From SIG299 sp045531955 (GTDB taxonomy: Bacteria > Bacillota > Clostridia > Lachnospirales > Lachnospiraceae): a stretch of DNA of 64,000 bases. The stretch lies in assembly GCA_045531955.1 (NCBI GenBank), contig JAZSFC010000051.1, forward strand, positions 62,001 through 126,000. Reading direction: 5' to 3'. The notes under the pieces were generated by a model. The model was not told the origin of the DNA, did no database searches, and saw only the letters and a list, made by a program, of their open reading frames with translations. The translations under genes and the position numbers were made by a program. Below, in pieces: positions 59,476 through 64,000 of the stretch (its first letter is position 1; each line of letters begins with the position of its first letter).

Positions 59476-60879
59476 TTATTCTGATTCTTTTTCAGATACT
59501 TTTTCAGATACTTTTTCAGCGGATTCAGAGGAAGGTTTTTGTTTTGAAACGATGCGGACTTCCCCGTTTTTTCTTCTGTTTGAGATGGAGTCCAATGCTT
59601 CCAATAAACCATGGTCGGTTTGTTTTCTGCGACTGACGGTACGTAATGGGAGTAAAACAGGTTCCCCTGTTTCCGGATCAATTTTGTCAATTTTACAATA
59701 GAGCATGGAATCCGTCGGCAGTTCTTTTTTCTTTAAGTAATACTCGGAGAATGTCTTAATCAGATAGTAGACAACCGCAAAGGTCGGAACAGCCAGCAGC
59801 ATGCCGACAAATCCGAACAAACCGCCACCCAAAAGGATAGAAAAAACAATCCAGAATGGAGAAACACCGGTGGAGTCTCCGAGAATGGCCGGTCCGATAA
59901 TATTACCATCTAATTGCTGTAACAGGAAGATGAAGAGTATAAAGATGAGACATTTTCCAGGGTCAATCAGCAGAATTAAAAAAGCACTTGGAATAGCACC
60001 AATGAACGGACCAAAGAACGGAATAATATTGGTGAGACCGACAAAAACGCTGACCAATAGCGGATATGGCATCTTTAAAATGGATACACCGATGAAGCAA
60101 AGAATACCGATGATTAAAGAATCGATAAGTTTGCCGGAAATAAAGCCACCGAAAATTTTGTTTGTCTGACGGAATATGGAGAGGGCAGCATTGGCGGTGT
60201 CAGGTTTTAAAAAGACATACAGCAATTTCTTTGCCTGTCCGAGAAATTTCTTTTTGCTGACAAGCAAATAAACGGAAACAATGAGACTGACAACAATATT
60301 GGTAACCAGGGATACTACCCAGGAAATGCCGACAGTCAGCTTTGACATAATGTTTTGAGCCTGGACAATTAAGTCGTTGTTAACCCAGTTATATATGGAA
60401 TTGGTAAGGGTATTTAAGACTTCTTCCACAATTTTTAAAATCTCCGGATTGCTTTGCAGATGCTCGTTAACAAAGTCATAAATAATATTTACATATATTC
60501 TTAAATCGCTTGCCAGTTTTAAGATACTGCTGTAAAGTTCAGGGACAATCATACTGAACAGGAAACTGATACCTGCTATTAACAAGCCAAGCCATAAAGC
60601 AATGGAAAAGGCAGAGGCAATAAATGAAGAAACTTTAACCGGTAAATGGCAGCGTTTACAAAAATTAAACGTGTATTTGTCGGTAACGGTAACAAGAGGG
60701 TTAATCAGATACGCTATAACGGCACCCAAAATGATTGGAGCCAGAATCGAAAAAATTTCTCCGAAAAAACCGAGGATGGCATCCATCCGGAAGACGAAGA
60801 AAAAGAACAGAATACCAAAGGCGATAATGGTAATTACAGTTACGCCCCATCGAAAATGATTGCTATACTTTTCGCGCAT
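59476..60879 (-). CDS. AI-2E family transporter (PerM-like membrane protein)
   Basis: 467 residues with about eight hydrophobic segments in the order typical of the AI-2E/PerM family: FGEIFSILAPIILGAVIAYLIN near the start and FSILLGGGLFGFVGMLLAVP near the end. Family members are putative exporters, including an autoinducer-2 exporter and sodium/proton antiporters; the substrate here is unknown. The last 20 residues repeat SEKV/SEKE units encoded by short tandem repeats. GGGGGA precedes the ATG. Confidence 0.9.
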   Translation of the reverse strand: MREKYSNHFRWGVTVITIIAFGILFFFFVFRMDAILGFFGEIFSILAPIILGAVIAYLINPLVTVTDKYTFNFCKRCHLPVKVSSFIASAFSIALWLGLLIAGISFLFSMIVPELYSSILKLASDLRIYVNIIYDFVNEHLQSNPEILKIVEEVLNTLTNSIYNWVNNDLIVQAQNIMSKLTVGISWVVSLVTNIVVSLIVSVYLLVSKKKFLGQAKKLLYVFLKPDTANAALSIFRQTNKIFGGFISGKLIDSLIIGILCFIGVSILKMPYPLLVSVFVGLTNIIPFFGPFIGAIPSAFLILLIDPGKCLIFILFIFLLQQLDGNIIGPAILGDSTGVSPFWIVFSILLGGGLFGFVGMLLAVPTFAVVYYLIKTFSEYYLKKKELPTDSMLYCKIDKIDPETGEPVLLPLRTVSRRKQTDHGLLEALDSISNRRKNGEVRIVSKQKPSSESAEKVSEKVSEKESE

Positions 60880-61008
60880 AAAGTTGCTTCCCCCTGTACA
60901 TTATTGATGTCATATGCAAATAATACCCATCTGTAAGTTAGTATAGCATAACTTTTCTTAGGAGTGAACTAAAATTTCTAAAAATTTCAGAAAAAGTGAA
61001 ACTGTTGC

Positions 61009-61037
61009 TTGAGTATTCGGAAAAGGTAATATATAAT
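61009..61037 (+). promoter_or_regulatory. Promoter of the GtrA-like gene
   Basis: TTGAGT (61009-61014), 17 bp and a consensus TATAAT (61032-61037). Confidence 0.85.
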
Positions 61038-61099
61038 GTGTTTATGCGGTTTTTTGGAAAATCAGAGACGGCAAAGATTTGGTAAAGGAAGTAAAAACA

Positions 61100-61522
61100 G
61101 TGATAAAAAAGCTTTGGAAAATGTTTGTAAACCGTGAGACAATCACGTATGGAATTGCAGGAGTAAGCACTACAGTAGTAAATTTTGTGGCGTATCACTT
61201 ACTTTGCAATATTATGGGGATTCCTAATCTGATTGCGAATGCTATTGCGTGGGTAATTGCTGTGGCATTTGCTTATGTGGTAAATGCCCGTTGGGTATTT
61301 CAGGATAAGCAGGAGGATGCAGCAGGAGAATCCAAAAAAATAGCAAAGTTTTTTGGAGCACGGGTTGTTACGTTTGGAGTGGAAGAATTGGGAATGTTTA
61401 TTTTGGTAGATTTACTTCATGGTAATAATTTGGTAATGAAAGCGATAGTGGCAGTATTAGTGATTATTTTAAATTACATCTTCAGTAAGTTATTTGTATT
61501 TACAAAGAAAAAAGCAGAGTAA
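61100..61522 (+). CDS. GtrA-like membrane protein
   Basis: 140 residues with four hydrophobic helices. It has the pattern of the GtrA family (YGIAGVSTTVVNFVAYHLL at the first helix, AYVVNARWVF at the end of the second, NYIFSKLFVF at the end), small proteins thought to flip lipid-linked sugars for cell-surface glycosylation. No glycosyltransferase gene is adjacent. The GTG at 61100 is chosen over a TTG 21 bases upstream because AAAGGAAG lies 8 bases before it. Confidence 0.88.
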   Translation: MIKKLWKMFVNRETITYGIAGVSTTVVNFVAYHLLCNIMGIPNLIANAIAWVIAVAFAYVVNARWVFQDKQEDAAGESKKIAKFFGARVVTFGVEELGMFILVDLLHGNNLVMKAIVAVLVIILNYIFSKLFVFTKKKAE

Positions 61523-61558
61523 GAAGTTTTACTTTGTATGTAAGGGAGAAAACATTCA

Positions 61559-62770
61559 ATGGCAGATGAAATCAAAGCAATTGTGGCATTAAAAAAAGGA
61601 GAAGGAAGAACTCTCAGGGCCGGTGGCTTATGGGTGTACGATAATGAAATAGATTCTATTACCGGCACTGTGGAAAACGGAGAACTTGTATTAGTAAAGG
61701 ATTGTAACGGCTATCCTATGGGAATAGGTTTTATTAACCGTAGCTCAAAGATTACCATCCGTTTGCTTACCAGAAACAAAGATGCAGTAATCGATAAAGA
61801 ATTCTTTAGAAAGCGTGTGAAGGATGCCTGGGAGTACCGTAAAAAAACAGTGGATACCAGCAGTTGCCGTGTGATTTTCGGTGAAGCGGACTATGTTCCC
61901 GGAATGGTGATTGACAAATTTGAAGACGTACTCGTGGTGCAATCTTTAGCGCTTGGTATTGACCGCTATAAAATGCTGATTTTAGATTTGCTGAAAGAAG
62001 AAATGGCGGCCGATGGAATTGTAATCCGTGGTATTTATGAACGAAGTGATGCCAAGGTAAGAGAACAGGAGGGTATGAAGCGGGAAAAGGGCTTCTTATC
62101 CGAACCTTTTGAAACCAAGGTACAAATTGTGGAAAACGGCGTAAAATATATCGTAGATGTGGAAGACGGCCAAAAAACCGGTTTTTTCCTGGACCAGAAG
62201 TACAATCGTCTTGCTATCCAAAAACTTTGTAAGGATGCGCGGGTATTGGATTGCTTTACGCATACCGGTTCGTTTGCTTTAAATGCAGGTATCGCAGGGG
62301 CAAAAGAAGTAATCGGTGTAGATGCATCTGATCTCGGATGCCGTCAAGCAGAAGAAAACGCAAAACTCAACGGCTTGGAACATACGGTATCTTTCGTGTG
62401 TGCGGATGTTTTTGAACTGTTGCCGGAGTTAGAGGAAAAAGGTGAACTGTTTGATGTGGTTATTTTAGACCCTCCGGCGTTTACAAAATCCAGAAATTCT
62501 GTTAAAAATGCCATGAAGGGCTATCGTGAAATTAATATGCGCGGCTTAAAGCTGGTAAAGCCGGGGGGCTATTTTGCTACCTGTTCCTGCTCGCATTTTA
62601 TGACGCCGGAACTGTTTACAGAAGTTATAGGTCAGGCAGCAAGAAGTGTGCATAGAAGATTGAAGCAGGTAGAGTATCGTACTCAGGCACCGGATCATCC
62701 GATTTTGTGGTCTTCAGAGGAATCTTACTATTTAAAATTCTATATCTTCCAGGTTTGTGAGGATGCGTAA
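61559..62770 (+). CDS. Class I rRNA large-subunit methyltransferase, RlmI type
   Basis: 403 residues. An N-terminal PUA-like domain (about 1-80: GGLWVYDNEIDSITG), a central connecting domain, and a Rossmann methyltransferase with GQKTGFFLDQKYNR, LDCFTHTGSFALNAG and ILDPPAFTKS. RlmI methylates C1962 of 23S rRNA. It is the third large-subunit rRNA methyltransferase in the window. It starts 36 bases after the GtrA gene, with AAGGGAGAA upstream. Confidence 0.93.
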   Translation: MADEIKAIVALKKGEGRTLRAGGLWVYDNEIDSITGTVENGELVLVKDCNGYPMGIGFINRSSKITIRLLTRNKDAVIDKEFFRKRVKDAWEYRKKTVDTSSCRVIFGEADYVPGMVIDKFEDVLVVQSLALGIDRYKMLILDLLKEEMAADGIVIRGIYERSDAKVREQEGMKREKGFLSEPFETKVQIVENGVKYIVDVEDGQKTGFFLDQKYNRLAIQKLCKDARVLDCFTHTGSFALNAGIAGAKEVIGVDASDLGCRQAEENAKLNGLEHTVSFVCADVFELLPELEEKGELFDVVILDPPAFTKSRNSVKNAMKGYREINMRGLKLVKPGGYFATCSCSHFMTPELFTEVIGQAARSVHRRLKQVEYRTQAPDHPILWSSEESYYLKFYIFQVCEDA

Positions 62771-62787
62771 AGGGGGATACAGTCAAA

Positions 62788-64000
62788 GTGGACGATAAAA
62801 AATTTTTTCGAATGATCTGTAAGCTTATTTTATTTGCCGGGGCAGTTATTCTTGGAATAATGTACAGCAAAGAAGTGCTTGACGCAGGAAAATTGTTGCT
62901 TGGCATGCTTACACCGTTTCTGGTAGGTGCAGCCATGGCTTTTGTTTTGAATTTGCCTACAGGATTTATTGAACGAAAGATTTTGGGCAATTGGAAAAAT
63001 CCCAAAGCGGCGGGATTAAAAAGAGGAGTAAGTGTAGTGCTTGCCCTGCTTTTTGTGGTGGCATTGCTTGTATTTGCGGCTTTGATGGTAATTCCGCAGT
63101 TAACAAAAACACTTATGGAACTTGGAAGTGTGATTCCGGCATTCTTTAGGGATTTTATTACTAAACTTGAAGTAATGGCAATGGAATATCCTGAGTGGAA
63201 AGATGCATTTGCAGCTTTGGAAGAACTGAGTATTGACTGGAGTTCGGTGATTAGTTATGTAACCGGTTTCTTAAAAGATGGGTTGGGAAATGTCCTTTCC
63301 TCTACTGTCGGATTTGCCGGAAGTGTGGCAGGTGCACTGTTTGATGGTGTTATTGCATTTGTATTTGCTATTTATATTTTATGCGGTAAGGAAAAACTGG
63401 CTATTCAGGCAAAGAAACTGTTACACGCGTATTTATCTGAAAAATCCTATGAAAAAACTATGAAGGTATTGAGCCTTTGTAATCATAATTTTGCGAAGTT
63501 CATTTCCGGTCAGTGCCTGGAGGCGATAATTCTTGGTACCATGTTTGTGGTTTGCATGACCATATTTGGTATGCCTTATGCAGTATTGGTTGGTGTGCTG
63601 ATTGCATTTACGGCATTGATTCCGATTGTGGGTGCGTTTATCGGCTGTGCGGTAGGTGCGTTCCTGATTTTAATGGTCAGCCCTGTAAAAGCCCTTATAT
63701 TTGTTATTATGTTCCTTGTGTTGCAGCAACTGGAGGGAAATTTGATTTATCCGAGGGTAGTAGGAAATTCCGTTGGCCTTCCTGCTATCTGGGTGCTTGT
63801 GGCAGTGTCGGTTGGCGGCAGCATGTTTGGTGTAGTCGGTATGCTCGTGTTTATTCCGTTGATGTCGACCGTATATGCGTTGCTGAAAGAAAATGTAGCC
63901 AACAGAAACGGCAAGAAAGGTTTTGTTTTACAGGAAACGTTAGCGGAACCGGAACGTAAAACACCGAAAAAAAAGACGCAGAAAAAAGAAAACAAAAGAA
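62788..64000 (+). CDS. AI-2E family transporter, 3' end outside the window
   Basis: At least 404 residues; the frame is still open at the window end, in a Lys-rich tail (PKKKTQKKENK). It begins at a GTG (MDDKKFFRMICKLILF), with AAGGGGGA about 11 bases upstream. The hydrophobic pattern and the segments MLTPFLVGAAMAFVLNLP, IAFTALIPIVGAFIGCAVGA and VLQQLEGNLIYPRVVGNSVG are the AI-2E/PerM hallmarks. It is clearly different from the copy at 59476, so two paralogues lie within 5 kb on opposite strands. The role is unknown. Located 17 bases after the RlmI-type gene and probably cotranscribed. Confidence 0.92.
   Translation, partial: MDDKKFFRMICKLILFAGAVILGIMYSKEVLDAGKLLLGMLTPFLVGAAMAFVLNLPTGFIERKILGNWKNPKAAGLKRGVSVVLALLFVVALLVFAALMVIPQLTKTLMELGSVIPAFFRDFITKLEVMAMEYPEWKDAFAALEELSIDWSSVISYVTGFLKDGLGNVLSSTVGFAGSVAGALFDGVIAFVFAIYILCGKEKLAIQAKKLLHAYLSEKSYEKTMKVLSLCNHNFAKFISGQCLEAIILGTMFVVCMTIFGMPYAVLVGVLIAFTALIPIVGAFIGCAVGAFLILMVSPVKALIFVIMFLVLQQLEGNLIYPRVVGNSVGLPAIWVLVAVSVGGSMFGVVGMLVFIPLMSTVYALLKENVANRNGKKGFVLQETLAEPERKTPKKKTQKKENKR

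Noticed and set aside
59459..59540. Short direct repeats (CAGATACTTTTT units) as a possible CRISPR or regulatory array
   Set aside because: They encode the SEKV/SEKE repeats at the C-terminus of the AI-2E protein; there are no spacers.

Overview
The window reads as chromosomal DNA of a sporulating, low-to-moderate GC Gram-positive anaerobe of the Clostridia, most likely a pectin-degrading gut member of the Lachnospiraceae. The support is the protein families (gpr, spoIIP and a sporulation sigma factor; CIRCE-controlled hrcA-grpE-dnaK-dnaJ; IreB, RuvX and DUF1292), strong Gram-positive ribosome binding sites, and large secreted pectinases. No genus can be named from sequence alone. No phage genes, insertion sequences or CRISPR arrays were found.

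Left part (1-7.7 kb): the 3' end of an oligopeptide ABC ATPase gene, two small membrane proteins, then a three-gene operon behind a consensus promoter flanked by two LexA-type boxes (radical SAM putative DNA repair protein, its DUF4130 partner, and a HAD-like/GNAT fusion). A lipoprotein, a CYTH protein and an RlmD-type rRNA methyltransferase follow.

Pectin region (7.8-17 kb): two very large exported enzymes, a LysM-bearing pectinesterase and a membrane-anchored PL9-type pectate lyase. Each has its own transcription unit, but both share a near-identical promoter with a 13-14 bp inverted-repeat site over the -35. Next come a tRNA-Gly gene whose 3' end is duplicated downstream in direct and inverted orientation, and an MFS exporter.

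Minus-strand operon (18.8-24.9 kb): six genes read leftward from one consensus promoter: a nucleosidase/spore-photoproduct-lyase-like fusion, an SDR, a sirtuin, a CinA-C type NMN amidase, a CmpB-like membrane protein and a ClC channel. The fusion is the most unusual protein here: its N-terminal half looks like MTA/SAH (5'-deoxyadenosine) nucleosidase and its C-terminal half is a radical SAM enzyme that would make 5'-deoxyadenosine. A plus-strand unit follows (second RlmD-type methyltransferase, MATE exporter, domain-swapped GH3 glycosidase), then hisS on the minus strand.

Right part (31.5-64 kb): a housekeeping block in the order known from Bacillus (rpsT / gpr-spoIIP-lepA-hemW-hrcA-grpE-dnaK-dnaJ-prmA-rsmE-mtaB), interrupted by a GH5 lipoprotein between hemW and hrcA, and by peptidase, TRIC-like, acetyltransferase, cysteine desulfurase, thiI and HPr-like genes between prmA and mtaB. 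After it come ireB-ruvX-DUF1292, RNase J with a long basic tail at its N-terminus, a catalytic-domain-less MltG relative, the trmR-trhP tRNA wobble-uridine pair, a SigK-like sigma factor lacking a pro-sequence, two AI-2E family membrane proteins (the second cut by the window end), a GtrA-like protein and an RlmI-type methyltransferase.
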